Assembly: GCA_022841375.1 (NCBI GenBank)
Contig: JALHRQ010000014.1
Location: forward strand, 27,314 to 91,313
Length of the DNA stretch: 64,000 nucleotides
Origin: Burkholderiales bacterium
Lineage (GTDB): Bacteria; Pseudomonadota; Gammaproteobacteria; Burkholderiales; SG8-41
Reading direction: 5' to 3'
The notes below the pieces were generated by a model. It was not told where the DNA came from and did not search any database. It saw only the letters and a program-made list of their open reading frames with translations. The first letter of the stretch is position 1, and every line of letters begins with the position of its first letter. The position numbers were made by a program, and so were the translations under genes. Of the stretch, positions 46,162 to 55,816 are shown in pieces.

Positions 46162-46983
46162 ATGACCGAAGCGCTGACACCTTCAGTCGCTGCCGAGGTC
46201 GCAACGGTCGCCAAGGTTTATGGCCAGCCGATGCTGGAAATGCCGCTGGATCTGTACATCCCGCCGGATGCTCTGGAGGTTTTTCTTGAGCAGTTCGAGG
46301 GCCCACTGGACTTGTTGCTGTACCTGATCCGCAAGGAAAATATCAGCGTCCTCGAAATTCCGATGGCCAAGTTGACGCTGCAGTACCTGGAATACGTCGA
46401 GCTGATGCGCTCGCAGCAACTGGAGCTGGCCGCAGAATATCTGCTGATGGCGGCGATGATGATCGAGATCAAGTCGCGCATGCTGCTGCCGCGACCGAAG
46501 AACGCCGAGACCGAGGAAGATCCGCGTGCCGAGCTGGTGCGCCGACTGATGGAATACGAGCAGATGAAGCTCGCGGCGCAAAATCTAAATGAAGTGCCTC
46601 AGGCTGGACGCGATTTCACGGTGGTGCAGGTGCTTTTTGAACGCGAAGCGGCTTTGCGCCTGCCGGATGTGAGCATCGAGGATCTGAAGCTCGCGTGGTT
46701 GACCATTCTGCAGCGCGCTTCAATTACCCAGCATCACAAGATAACCCGCGAACAATTGTCGGTGCGTTCGCACATGACGCGCATTATGCGCATCCTTCAG
46801 GCCGAGGAATTCGTTGAATTTACCAAGCTCTTTACCCCTGAAGAAGGGGTGCCGGTTCTTGTAGTGTCATTCCTGGCCGTGCTCGAACTGGCCAAGGAAA
46901 CGCTGATCATGGTGAGCCAGGAAGAGGCTTACGCGCCGATTTACGTCAAACTCAGGAGCGGGCAGGTCGCCGCTGTGCAATAA
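46162..46983 (+). CDS. scpA: Segregation and condensation protein A
   Basis: 273 residues from the ATG at 46162. The ScpA kleisin N-terminus is plain ([20 protein letters not shown], then [20 protein letters not shown]) and the C-terminal winged helix follows. ScpA bridges SMC heads in chromosome condensation. It is followed by scpB after eight bases. Confidence 0.95.
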   Translation: MTEALTPSVAAEVATVAKVYGQPMLEMPLDLYIPPDALEVFLEQFEGPLDLLLYLIRKENISVLEIPMAKLTLQYLEYVELMRSQQLELAAEYLLMAAMMIEIKSRMLLPRPKNAETEEDPRAELVRRLMEYEQMKLAAQNLNEVPQAGRDFTVVQVLFEREAALRLPDVSIEDLKLAWLTILQRASITQHHKITREQLSVRSHMTRIMRILQAEEFVEFTKLFTPEEGVPVLVVSFLAVLELAKETLIMVSQEEAYAPIYVKLRSGQVAAVQ

Positions 46984-46991
46984 AGAACGCC

Positions 46992-47789
46992 ATGGAAGAA
47001 AACACATTAGAAAATACCGAAGACGTCGCACCGGAAATTGTGGCGGAAAATGCGCTCGACCTCGCTCACGTCAAATATGTCCTGGAAACCGCGCTGCTGG
47101 TGAGCCCGGAGCCGATGTCGCTGCACGACCTGAAAAAGCTCTTCGACCAGAAGCTTGATAACGACACGCTGCGCAAGGTGCTCGAAGATCTGCGTGGTGA
47201 CTGGGAAGGCCGCGGCATTGAATTGGTGAGCGTGGCGACGGGTTGGCGCTTCCGCGCCCGCCCTGAAGCACAAAAGTTCCTGGATCGCCTGAGCCCGGAA
47301 AAGCCGCCCAAGTATTCGCGTGCGGTGCTGGAAACGCTGGCGATCATTGCCTACAAGCAACCGGTGACACGTGGCGACATCGAAGATATTCGTGGCGTGA
47401 CGGTTTCGCCCGGCATTCTGAAGGCGCTGGAGGCGCGTGGCTGGATCGACGTCATCGGTCATCGTGAAGTGCCGGGGCGCCCGGAAATTTTTGCGACCAC
47501 CAAGTTTTTTCTGGATGATCTCAATTTGCGATCGCTGGAAGAATTGCCGCCGTTGTCCGAGTTGGGGAGTCTGGTCGAGCAGGCGCCCAACGCCGAAATC
47601 AATCTGGATGCCGCATTTGCCCCCCTCGAGTCCGTCAGCATGGGCGAGGGTTTGATGGAAGGCGATGAGGAGGCAGTTGCGGAAACGCCGGTAGTCGACA
47701 GTGTTCTGGACGACATCGATGCGCCTGAGGCGGTGTCGGCAGAATCCGACGAAATCGGCGAAGCGCCGGTGCCTACGCAGTTGCACTAA
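46992..47789 (+). CDS. scpB: Segregation and condensation protein B
   Basis: 265 residues with two winged-helix domains: [20 protein letters not shown], then [20 protein letters not shown] and [20 protein letters not shown]. ScpB partners ScpA in the SMC complex. The long acidic C-terminal tail after residue 195 is common in Betaproteobacteria. It ends 12 bases from the convergent norD-like gene. Confidence 0.95.
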   Translation: MEENTLENTEDVAPEIVAENALDLAHVKYVLETALLVSPEPMSLHDLKKLFDQKLDNDTLRKVLEDLRGDWEGRGIELVSVATGWRFRARPEAQKFLDRLSPEKPPKYSRAVLETLAIIAYKQPVTRGDIEDIRGVTVSPGILKALEARGWIDVIGHREVPGRPEIFATTKFFLDDLNLRSLEELPPLSELGSLVEQAPNAEINLDAAFAPLESVSMGEGLMEGDEEAVAETPVVDSVLDDIDAPEAVSAESDEIGEAPVPTQLH

Positions 47790-47801
47790 ATTCTGGCGGC
47801 T

Positions 47802-49910
47802 TCAGGCCGTCAGCCGCCGATAGATGTCGGCCACCTTCAACGGCAACCGTTCGACGTTATCCACCAGCGTCCAGTTTGCCGGACCGTAGAGGTTCGGCAG
47901 GTAGTCGCGCGCCTCGTGGTCTATGGTGATGCAGAACGGCTTTATGCCGGTGCGGTGCGCCTCGATCAAGGCCTGCCGCGTATCCTCGATGCCGTATTCG
48001 CCGCGGTAATGGTCGCTGTAATCATCAGGCTTGCCGTCGGATAAGGTCACCAGCAGTTTGGTGCGTGCTTCCACACCACCGAGCAGCTTGGTCAGGTGGC
48101 GGATGGCCACCCTCATGCGCGTGTAATCCTGCGGTTCGATGCCGGCTGTGCGGCGGCGCACTGCAGTGTCGTAGGGTTCATCGAAGCGTTTGATGCGGAA
48201 CACTTCGCAGCGCTTGCGGGTGAGACCTGAAAAACCGTAGATCGCGTAGCGGTCGCCCAGCACTTCCAGAGCCTCGCACAGCATCACCAGCGCCTCGCGC
48301 TCGGCATCGTTGATCCAGCCCTTGGTCGAGCCGCTCATGTCGACCATGAACAGCACCGCGAGATCGCGCTCGGCCTTGTGGCGCCGGGTCAGCAGGCAGT
48401 CGGGTAGTTCAAAGCCGCTTTTGAGGTCGGCGTAGCCGCTGACCAGTGCGTCGAAATCGATGTCGCCGCCGACGGCCTGCCGGCGCGGCATCCGGTCTTC
48501 GCCGCGCAGCAGTTCGAAAGTGCGCCGCAGTTGCATGATCTGCGGCCGGTACTTGGCAAGCGTGGTCGCGACAAATTGCTCATCGCCCGGATGCACATCA
48601 AGTTCGCGCAGCACGCACCAGTTCTTGCGATAGTGGCGGCGCTTGTGGTCCCGCTCGTTGTAGAGATGGGCGGCTTCTTCTGGATGGGCGCCTTTCTGGA
48701 CGTCTGCGAGGTCGCTTTCTTCCGGTTTGGCGTTTTCATCGGCATGCCGGTCGTACCTGCTGTCAGCGGCGGCATGCAGGTATTCGTAGGGGGTTTCGCC
48801 GAGGTCCTGCAGGATGGAGTCGAGCAGCTGCTTGACGTTGTCGGTTGCTGCGACTGGGGCACCGTCCAGCGTGAGTTCGAATTCCGGCGTGACGCTGCCG
48901 TCGTCCGCGGTTTGTATGTCGAGGCCGTAGCGATTGCCATCCTGCGCGGTTTTTTTACCACCCGGCGGCTGCGGGTGTTCCTGCAGCAGCTGCGCCAGCG
49001 CCGCGGCGAGTTCGCCGCGTTCGCGGCCGACGCGGGCGTCACGTACCGCGCGCGCTCCCGGGTGCAACGCGGCATGCCAGGGCTGAACGGGCGGATCATA
49101 TTGGCCATAGAGTGTCGCCAGCAGCGCGAGGCTGTCATGCACGGTGGCGTCTGTTGCGGCGAGCCGCGCGCAGCGCGCATCGGGCGGTCCGCCGCGCAGT
49201 CGCGCGATGTCGCGGGCGATGCCGGGCAGCACGGTGGCGATGCGTGCTTCAAGGCGCAGGTTTTCGAGAAAGGCGAGCAGGGATGTGGCGCGCGCCGGAT
49301 CGCTGTAGCCGACGCAGGCGGCAGTGAGGTCAGCGTGCCACGTGCCGTAACGACCTTGCGCCCAGAGCAGTGTCGATAATATATTGAATATATTGAAGTT
49401 TTCTGCTTTGGTCGGGAGCGCGGCGATGCGCGCCGGGAGGAACAGGGTTTCGCTATCGGTCTGTGGCTCGGCGCCGGTATCCAGTTTCAGGCGGCGTCCG
49501 GCGAGGCCGCAGATATAGAGTTCGAGCACCGGCGCGTGTTCTTCGAAAGTCGCCGCTTCCGCCGCGCCATTGCGCTGCAGGAAGTCGTCGACCTGCTTGA
49601 ACACCTGGCTGCCGCGATGCAGGCCCTCACGGTCGTAGGCATCCATGGCCTGGATGATCCAGGCTTCCGCCGTGGCTGCGTCGAGCCGCGCCAGCGCGGC
49701 AGGCGCAGCGGCGGCGAACTGGTAGGCCATTTCGTAGTTGGTGCGGGTTATGACTTCGATCCAGTGCAGCGCGAAGTCCTGCTGTGGTTGCTCGAGTGCG
49801 GCCAGCGTGCGGGCCAGTGGCGTGGCGGTGCGCCGCGACGATAGCACCGGGCTCAGCAGATAGTCGATATGCTGCTCGAGTTCAGTTACTGTCATTGTGG
49901 ATATGGTCAT
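47802..49910 (-). CDS. NorD/CbbO-type VWA-domain activation protein
   Basis: 702 residues. The C-terminal third is a von Willebrand A domain with the MIDAS motif VDMSGSTKG and LVTLSDGKPDDY; the N-terminal part is helical. Partners of MoxR-type ATPases of the NorQ/CbbQ family look like this: NorD for nitric oxide reductase, CbbO for RuBisCO activation. Neither norCB nor cbbLS is in the window, so the target stays open. The matching ATPase gene next door is broken. Confidence 0.85.
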   Translation of the reverse strand: MTISTMTVTELEQHIDYLLSPVLSSRRTATPLARTLAALEQPQQDFALHWIEVITRTNYEMAYQFAAAAPAALARLDAATAEAWIIQAMDAYDREGLHRGSQVFKQVDDFLQRNGAAEAATFEEHAPVLELYICGLAGRRLKLDTGAEPQTDSETLFLPARIAALPTKAENFNIFNILSTLLWAQGRYGTWHADLTAACVGYSDPARATSLLAFLENLRLEARIATVLPGIARDIARLRGGPPDARCARLAATDATVHDSLALLATLYGQYDPPVQPWHAALHPGARAVRDARVGRERGELAAALAQLLQEHPQPPGGKKTAQDGNRYGLDIQTADDGSVTPEFELTLDGAPVAATDNVKQLLDSILQDLGETPYEYLHAAADSRYDRHADENAKPEESDLADVQKGAHPEEAAHLYNERDHKRRHYRKNWCVLRELDVHPGDEQFVATTLAKYRPQIMQLRRTFELLRGEDRMPRRQAVGGDIDFDALVSGYADLKSGFELPDCLLTRRHKAERDLAVLFMVDMSGSTKGWINDAEREALVMLCEALEVLGDRYAIYGFSGLTRKRCEVFRIKRFDEPYDTAVRRRTAGIEPQDYTRMRVAIRHLTKLLGGVEARTKLLVTLSDGKPDDYSDHYRGEYGIEDTRQALIEAHRTGIKPFCITIDHEARDYLPNLYGPANWTLVDNVERLPLKVADIYRRLTA

Positions 49911-49932
49911 GGCCGGCGAGCGGCGTGGCCGG

Positions 49933-50749
49933 TCAGAACAGCGAGGAGACGAATTCGTCGACCGCGCGCAGCATTTCCGGTTCGTCGGAGAGCGCTTCGG
50001 CGATCGCGCCGTGGCAGGCCTGGCCCGGCGGGATGCCGCGGGCGATCAGCTTGGCGGCATGCACCAGCAACCGCGTCGAGGCGCCTTCGTCGAGGCCGTT
50101 GCCCTTGAGGTTGCGCGTCATCTGCGCCAGTCGCACCAGCGTGGCCGCGGTAGCGGCGTCGCTGCCGGACTCGGTGCGGATGATTTTTTCCTCGAGCGCT
50201 GCAACCGGATACCGGAACTCAATGGCGACGAAACGCTGTCGTGTACTTTGTTTCAGTTCCTTCAGCACGCTCTGGTAGCCGGGGTTGTATGTGACATGGC
50301 CAGCAAAAACTCCGGCGGCGCCTGCAGCAGTTCGCCGCGTTTTTCCATAGGCAGGATGCGGCGGTCGTCGGCGAGCGGGTGGATCACCACCGTGGTATCG
50401 CGGCGCGCTTCAACCACTTCGTCGAGGTAGCAGATGGCGCCAGCGGGCTGTCAACCCATACGGTTTCATTGCTGGTGATCAGGTAGCGGCCGACCAGGTC
50501 GGCGGCGGTCAGGTCGTCGTGGCAGGAAACGGTGATCAGTGGACGCTTAAGCCGCCAGGCCATGTGTTCGATGAAGCGGGTTTTGCCGCAGCCGGTAGGC
50601 CCCTTCAGCAGAACCGGCAGCGTGCTGGCGTAGGCGGCCTCGAACAGTGCGATTTCGCCGGCTACAGGTTCGTAGTACGGCTCGGCCGCGATGATGCGGG
50701 CCTCGTCCTGCAGCGGCGGGGTGTTCAGCGGAGCGGCTCGGCTGGCCAC
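49933..50749 (-). pseudogene. NorQ/CbbQ-type AAA+ ATPase, broken by two frame changes
   Basis: The N-terminal part (50749 to about 50440) has Walker [14 protein letters not shown] and continues to [12 protein letters not shown] short deletion then joins it to [20 protein letters not shown] in another frame (about 20 bases lost compared with the family). A second change near 50310 interrupts MSYNPGYQ, after which the third piece ([20 protein letters not shown] to SSLF) runs to the stop. Two separate lesions suggest decay, though sequencing error in GC-rich DNA is possible. It is 22 bases upstream of the intact norD-like gene. Confidence 0.8.
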
Positions 50750-50809
50750 GGGTCAGCGATCCGAAGTTTTGGAAGGGTGGGTGGGCATGTACTTTACTGC
50801 GGGATGTTA

Positions 50810-50829
50810 TATAAGTATTTGATTTTATT
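50810..50829 (+). repeat. A+T-rich dispersed repeat, copy 3
   Basis: Exact match over 20 bases to 42301-42320. It stands just downstream of the phosphoesterase gene on the minus strand. Confidence 0.6.
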
Positions 50830-50836
50830 AATAATT

Positions 50837-51361
50837 TTATTTTTTCTGATATCCGGGCACTGGCCGGATTTCGAATTCGAGGGTCTGCAGGTCGCCGAAC
50901 ACATAGGTCGTCGCTGCGCTGACGCCGGCGACGCTGCCAGGATCGATGCGCAGGGTTTCGCTGCCCCGGATGTTGCGGATGCGTTCGATGACGGCGCGGT
51001 GTTCATGGCCGTTGCAGACGAGGTCGAAGTCGCCGGTCAGCGCCATCGCCTTGGCGTAGTGCGGGTAGTGCACCATGAATATTCGCCGATCCGCGAGCAC
51101 CAGCGATCCATCCTGTCCGTAGTAGTGCAGGCGGTTTTTCGGTTCCTGGGCCCACTTCGAAAGGTAATACAGGTCGCCAGTGTTGTTGCCATGGATCATG
51201 TGGATCGGCAGGCCGAATCCGACGATGGCATGCAATGTGGACGGTGCGACGAGGTCACCGCAGTGCAATATAACCTCCGCGCCCATCGATTTGGCTTCAG
51301 CGATCGCGGCGGCAAAGGGTTCGCGGTGGTCGTGGCTGTCAGAGACGATGCAGATTTTCAG
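50837..51361 (-). CDS. YfcE/MJ0936-type metallophosphoesterase with apparent CTG start
   Basis: 174 residues. The calcineurin-like motifs are D-x-H in IVSDSHDH, GD in LHCGDLV, GNN in HGNNTGD and the H-x-H pair (MVHYPH, NGHEH). To include the first metal-binding motif the protein must begin upstream of the first ATG (51286). An in-frame CTG at 51361-51359 is placed five bases after a perfect GGAGGT, with a TAG two codons earlier, so CTG is the only workable start. Otherwise the protein would lack part of its active site. Function: a small phosphodiesterase or phosphatase. Confidence 0.8.
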   Translation of the reverse strand: MKICIVSDSHDHREPFAAAIAEAKSMGAEVILHCGDLVAPSTLHAIVGFGLPIHMIHGNNTGDLYYLSKWAQEPKNRLHYYGQDGSLVLADRRIFMVHYPHYAKAMALTGDFDLVCNGHEHRAVIERIRNIRGSETLRIDPGSVAGVSAATTYVFGDLQTLEFEIRPVPGYQKK

Positions 51362-51366
51362 GGGCT

Positions 51367-51372
51367 ACCTCC
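51367..51372 (-). promoter_or_regulatory. Strong ribosome binding site ahead of a CTG codon
   Basis: GGAGGT on the minus strand, five bases before CTG. It decides the start of the phosphoesterase gene. An ATG that overlaps it leads into a different frame and stops after 11 codons. Confidence 0.75.
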
Positions 51373-51491
51373 ATGGTTGTGCGATTCTACTCCGGGCCAT
51401 CCAAAGTATTTTCTATGGCGACATAACCTTTTTTTCACTTTTGCGGGGCAGGGCCTGTTTAAAATCAGCGCACCATAAAGGAGGGAGGCAG

Positions 51492-52331
51492 ATGTTCACC
51501 AGCAATCCGTTCGCCGGTCTTACAACGTCCATTTCACCGACCATGATGCAGACTTACGTCATCGTCATGGTCCTGTTGGTCGTCGCGGGCACCTTGTTCG
51601 ACATTATCCACAAGGGCAGCGCCAAGTACTTTTTCCTGAACATGCGCAACTCCAAAGCCAAGGCGAAAAAAGAGGTCGGCGGCGGGGAACTGGTCTCGAT
51701 CGCGGTCCAGACCGCGGTCGTTGACGTGCTGGCCTCCGGCGAGTTCTGCAATATGCGCCGGCGCATCGCGCATCTGCTGACGATGTACGGCTTCCTGCTC
51801 TATGTTGGCACCACCGTGCTGATGGTGTTCTTCTACCCGACCCCGGCTTCGGCAATGCCGGCGATCGTGCCGCAACTGTGGTGGCTCGGCGGGCTGATGG
51901 TCTGCGTCGGCGGCTACTGGTTCTGGTTCTTCATCCGCGTTGATGTCGCCGCGGAGGGCAATTCGCCGTTCCGCGTGATGCGCGCCGACCTGTTCGTGCT
52001 GTCGCTGCTGGCCAGCGTGACCCTGGGTCTGGTCTGGGCCTTGATGCAGGCAAAAGGCATGGCGGGATCGACGGTGCTGTTCGGCCTCTACATCATTGCC
52101 ACCACCGTGCTTTTCGGGTCGGTAGTGTGGTCGAAGTTCGCGCACATGTTCTTCAAGCCCGCCGCGGCCTTTGAGAAAAGGTTGTCCAAGGCCAATGGTA
52201 CGGCTCAGAATCTGCCGACGCTGTCCCGTGACGACCCCGAACAACAGAAAAGACACTCGATGGAACTGTTGCGGGACGCTCCGATGGACATGGGGCTGGG
52301 CATCAAGCGCGAAGCGCCCCGGCACCATTAA
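51492..52331 (+). CDS. aprM: AprM, membrane protein of the APS reductase locus
   Basis: 279 residues from the ATG at 51492 with GGAGG just upstream. Six or so membrane helices (TYVIVMVLLVVAGTLFDIIH, LLTMYGFLLYVGTTVLMVFF, QLWWLGGLMVCVGGYWFWFF, LFVLSLLASVTLGLVWALMQ and others). aprM precedes aprBA in many sulfur-oxidising Beta- and Gammaproteobacteria that lack QmoABC and is thought to take electrons from AprBA to the quinone pool. No heme ligand pattern is certain. It starts the apr operon. Confidence 0.85.
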   Translation: MFTSNPFAGLTTSISPTMMQTYVIVMVLLVVAGTLFDIIHKGSAKYFFLNMRNSKAKAKKEVGGGELVSIAVQTAVVDVLASGEFCNMRRRIAHLLTMYGFLLYVGTTVLMVFFYPTPASAMPAIVPQLWWLGGLMVCVGGYWFWFFIRVDVAAEGNSPFRVMRADLFVLSLLASVTLGLVWALMQAKGMAGSTVLFGLYIIATTVLFGSVVWSKFAHMFFKPAAAFEKRLSKANGTAQNLPTLSRDDPEQQKRHSMELLRDAPMDMGLGIKREAPRHH

Positions 52332-52377
52332 AAAATACCCCGCAAGTTCTATCGGAAGAATATCAAGGAGCTGACTT

Positions 52378-52857
52378 ATGCCTACCTTTGTTTATATGAC
52401 AAGGTGCGACGGATGCGGACATTGCGTCGACATCTGCCCGTCCGACATCATGCACATCGATGAGACCTATCGCCGTGCCTACAACATCGAGCCCAATATG
52501 TGCTGGGAGTGTTACTCCTGCGTCAAGGCCTGTCCGCAGAATGCAATCGATGTGCGCGGGTATGCCGACTTTGCCCCGCTCGGTCACAGCGTGCGTGTCG
52601 ACCGCGACGAAAAGAAAGGCACGATTGCCTGGAAGATCAAGTTCCGCAACGGTACGGAAAAGAATTTCCTGTCGCCGATCACCACCAAGCCTTGGGGCAC
52701 GGCGATTCCCAAGCTCGCGGATGTTGCCGCACCCACCAGGGAAATGCGCGACAGCGAGCTGCTTTATAACGAGCCGAAGTGGATCCGCATGGATGACGGC
52801 GGTCTGCATACGCTTGATTCCAATGGTCTGAAAATGAAGAAAGGCGTGTACTACTGA
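52378..52857 (+). CDS. aprB: Adenylylsulfate reductase beta subunit
   Basis: 159 residues. Two [4Fe-4S] motifs: Cys10, 13, 16, 20 (CDGCGHCVDICP) and Cys42, 45, 48, 52 (CWECYSCVKACP). A C-terminal tail wraps the alpha subunit. AprB passes electrons between the AprA flavin and the membrane partner. Its stop overlaps the aprA start as TGATG, so the subunits are translated together in equal amounts. Confidence 0.96.
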   Translation: MPTFVYMTRCDGCGHCVDICPSDIMHIDETYRRAYNIEPNMCWECYSCVKACPQNAIDVRGYADFAPLGHSVRVDRDEKKGTIAWKIKFRNGTEKNFLSPITTKPWGTAIPKLADVAAPTREMRDSELLYNEPKWIRMDDGGLHTLDSNGLKMKKGVYY

Positions 52858-54725
52858 TGGCTCATTCAACGATCGTCGAAGAAGGCATCGATATTCTGGT
52901 TGTCGGTGCAGGCCTTGGCGGCACGGGTGCCGCATGGGAGGCCAGGTTCTGGGGCCAGGACAAGAAGATTGTCATTGCCGAGAAAGCCAATATCGATCGC
53001 TCCGGTGCGGTCGCCCAGGGCCTGTACGCCATCAACTGCTACATGGGCACCCGCTGGGGCGAAAACAAGCCGGAGGACCATGTCCGCTACGCCCGTATCG
53101 ACCTGATGGGCATGGTGCGGGAAGACCTGCTGTTCGATATGGCCCGTCACGTTGACTCCACGGTGCATCAGTTCGAAGAGTGGGGCCTGCCCATCATGAA
53201 GGACCCGAAAACCGGGCGCTATCTGCGTGAAGGTCGATGGCAGATCATGATTCACGGCGAGTCCTACAAGCCGATCGTGGCCGAGGCCGCCAAGAAATCG
53301 GCAGACAAGGTTTTCAACCGCATTTGCGTCACCCACCTGCTGATGGATGACGCCAAGGAAAACCGGGTTGCCGGTGCCGTTGGTTTCAACGTCCGCACAG
53401 GCAACTACCACGTGTTCAAGTCCAAGGCCGTTATCTGCGGCGCGGGCGGCGCCTCCAACATCTTCAAGCCGCGTTCAGTGGGCGAAGGTTCCGGCCGCAC
53501 CTGGTATGCGCCCTGGTCGTCGGCATCAGCCTATGGCCTGATGATCAACGCCGGCGCCAAAATGACGCAGATGGAAAACCGCATCGTGCTGGCGCGGTTC
53601 AAGGACGGTTATGGCCCGGTCGGCGCGTACTTCCTGCATCTGAAAACCTATACGCAAAACGGTCTGGGCGAAGAGTACGAATCCAAATGGTTCCCCGAAC
53701 TGCAGAAAATGGTCGGCAAGGAATATCTCGATCCGGAAGCATCGCACCTGACACATCGGCCGATCCCGACTTGCCTGCGCAACCATTGCATCATCAGCGA
53801 AGTGAATGCCGGCCGCGGCCCCATACACATGGTGACGATGAAAGCCTTCCAGGATCCACATCTGGAAGAGGTCGGCTGGGAAAACTTCCTCGGCATGACC
53901 GTCGGCCAGGCGGTTCTGTGGGCCGCCACCGACGTGGATCCCAAGAACGAGAATCCTGAACTGACTACATCCGAGCCCTACGTCATGGGTTCCCACGCAA
54001 CCGGCTCGGGCGCTTGGTGCTCGGGTCCCGAGGATGTGTCCCCTCCGGAGTATTTCTGGGGCTACAACCGCATGACGACGATCGAAGGCCTGTTCGGCGC
54101 CGGTGACGCAGTCGGCGGCACGCCGCACGCCTTCTCGTCCGGCTCGTTCACCGAAGGCCGGCTCGCCGCGAAGGCCGCCTGCAAATACATCGACGACGGA
54201 AAGGGCGAAGGCATAGTCGTATCCGAAGAGCAGATCGAGCGCCGCAGGAAAGAGATCTTCAAGCCCCTGGAGCATTACAGGATCTACCGCAATGCGATCG
54301 TGGCGGGCGATGTCAACCCGCACTACATCAATCCCAAGCAAGGCCTGGACCGCCTGCAGAAGCTGATGGACGAGTATTGCGGCGGGGTGACCGTCGGCTA
54401 CATGACCAACGAAAAACTCCTCAGTATCGGCCTGAAGAAGCTGAAGATCATGGAGGAAGACCTGCAGAACCTGGCGGCAAAGGATATTCACGAGTTGCTG
54501 CGTGCCTGGGAGTTGATGCACCGTCATCGCGCTGCAGAGTGCGTCACCCAGCACACGCTGTTCCGCAAGGAGACCCGCTGGCCGGGTTACTACTACCGGG
54601 GCGACGCGATGAAGGTGGACGACGAAAACTGGCATGTGCTGACTGTTTCGCGTCGTGACCCGAAAACCGGCGAATACACCATGGAGAAGGCGCCTTGTTA
54701 TCACCTGGTTTCGGAGAACGAGTGA
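52857..54725 (+). CDS. aprA: Adenylylsulfate reductase alpha subunit
   Basis: 622 residues. FAD-binding fold at the N-terminus (VVGAGLGGTGAAWEARFWG), then the AprA signature regions (SGAVAQGLYAINCYMGTRWG; NHCIISEVNAGRGPIHM) and GLFGAGDAVGG. In sulfur oxidisers it works in reverse, turning sulfite and AMP into APS. Placed after aprM and aprB and near sat, it belongs to the oxidative type. Confidence 0.97.
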   Translation: MAHSTIVEEGIDILVVGAGLGGTGAAWEARFWGQDKKIVIAEKANIDRSGAVAQGLYAINCYMGTRWGENKPEDHVRYARIDLMGMVREDLLFDMARHVDSTVHQFEEWGLPIMKDPKTGRYLREGRWQIMIHGESYKPIVAEAAKKSADKVFNRICVTHLLMDDAKENRVAGAVGFNVRTGNYHVFKSKAVICGAGGASNIFKPRSVGEGSGRTWYAPWSSASAYGLMINAGAKMTQMENRIVLARFKDGYGPVGAYFLHLKTYTQNGLGEEYESKWFPELQKMVGKEYLDPEASHLTHRPIPTCLRNHCIISEVNAGRGPIHMVTMKAFQDPHLEEVGWENFLGMTVGQAVLWAATDVDPKNENPELTTSEPYVMGSHATGSGAWCSGPEDVSPPEYFWGYNRMTTIEGLFGAGDAVGGTPHAFSSGSFTEGRLAAKAACKYIDDGKGEGIVVSEEQIERRRKEIFKPLEHYRIYRNAIVAGDVNPHYINPKQGLDRLQKLMDEYCGGVTVGYMTNEKLLSIGLKKLKIMEEDLQNLAAKDIHELLRAWELMHRHRAAECVTQHTLFRKETRWPGYYYRGDAMKVDDENWHVLTVSRRDPKTGEYTMEKAPCYHLVSENE

Positions 54726-54801
54726 AACGAGTAAAACGAGCAGCGATATCTGCGGGCGGAAGTCAGCGGTGGATCTTCTGTCCGACGGAGACGGGGGCGG
54801 C

Positions 54802-55209
54802 GTGTCGAGTGTCGTGATTCCCATCAAGCCGGTCCCTTCCGGTCCGCAAGAGTCGCGCCTGAACATCATTGAAAAAACCGATGAGGAGATTCTGGCCATG
54901 GCCAATCTCCTGTGGCGCGACCTCGTCAAGGCTTCGAATGAAGGCAAATACGGGGAGTTCGCAAAGAACTTTTCCACTTCCCTGGCGCGTGCCATAGATC
55001 AAGTTGTTGCGGGCCACCAGTTCGCGAACAGCGAACTGGCGAGAAACCTGGACGAAGACTTCGACGTGCTCGGCATCATTCGCCGCGGCGAACATGTGAC
55101 GGTCCTGTACCGGCAGCGGAGCAGCAAAAAGCCGGGCGAGTGGCTGGGCAGGCTGGTCCTCGGCTATGAGGATGGAAAGGTCAGGATCTTCGGTGCATCC
55201 ATTTTCTGA
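54802..55209 (+). CDS. Conserved small protein of the apr operon
   Basis: 135 residues from the GTG at 54802, behind a purine-rich GGAGACGGGGG. It is mostly helix plus a beta half: EEILAMANLLWRDLVKASNE, then EDFDVLGIIRRGEHVTVLYR and LGRLVLGYEDGKVRIFGASI, which could be an NTF2-like or cystatin-like cone. I do not recognise the family. It is 76 bases after aprA on the same strand and probably co-transcribed; a role in Apr assembly is a guess from position. An internal ATG at 54898 would shorten it. Confidence 0.6.
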   Translation: MSSVVIPIKPVPSGPQESRLNIIEKTDEEILAMANLLWRDLVKASNEGKYGEFAKNFSTSLARAIDQVVAGHQFANSELARNLDEDFDVLGIIRRGEHVTVLYRQRSSKKPGEWLGRLVLGYEDGKVRIFGASIF

Positions 55210-55229
55210 ACGTTGCGGCGGGATTTGAA

Positions 55230-55739
55230 GTGAGCGAAGTCATCCAGGACGGCAAGCTTGTCGAACTCACTTACCAGGTGACCGACCGGAAATCGGGGCA
55301 TGTCCTCACCCGTGTCGAATTCCCCCTGGGTTATGTACACGGACACAATGAAATTCTGGCCCCTTCCGTCCATATGGCGCTGGCGGGCAAGTCTGTTGGC
55401 GACGTCATTGAAGTGCCGATCAACGGCAACCAGATCTTCGGCCCCAGGGACGAGTCGCTGGTTTTTTCTGATCATATCGATAACGTTCCCGAGGAGTATC
55501 GGCAGGTCGGCACCTCCATCCTGATGGAGAACGACAAGGGGCAGACCCGCAGTTTTCTCGTGACGCATCTGGACGACGAGCGACTGACGGTCGACGGCAA
55601 CAACCCGCTTTGCGGCCGGGAGGTCGTCTTCAAACTCGAAATACTGACCGTGCGCGACGCCACTGCTGAAGAAACCAAAGCGGGCGGGACGATCATTGCA
55701 GGTGCGGATATCGACCCGGCACTGATGCGGCCTGTTTGA
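55230..55739 (+). CDS. SlyD-like FKBP-type peptidyl-prolyl isomerase
   Basis: 169 residues with GTG start. SlyD pattern: KLVELTYQVTDRKSGHVL, a flap insertion (FGPRDESLVFSDHIDNVPEE) and the second FKBP segment (LTVDGNNPLCGREVVFKLEI). It lacks the histidine-rich tail of SlyD that binds nickel. It would be a cytoplasmic folding helper or metallochaperone. Its place inside the apr operon suggests a task in maturing AprBA. Confidence 0.8.
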   Translation: MSEVIQDGKLVELTYQVTDRKSGHVLTRVEFPLGYVHGHNEILAPSVHMALAGKSVGDVIEVPINGNQIFGPRDESLVFSDHIDNVPEEYRQVGTSILMENDKGQTRSFLVTHLDDERLTVDGNNPLCGREVVFKLEILTVRDATAEETKAGGTIIAGADIDPALMRPV

Positions 55740-55816
55740 GCGGCGAGGTAGAGAATGGCAGCGGACAACTTCCGGCTTTGTTACTTGCAATCCTGACTTC
55801 ACGAAAAAGGTGACTT

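Noticed and set aside
48531..49379. Long plus-strand frame opposite the NorD-like gene
   Set aside because: It is the antisense of a well-supported gene; high G+C makes such long shadow frames common.
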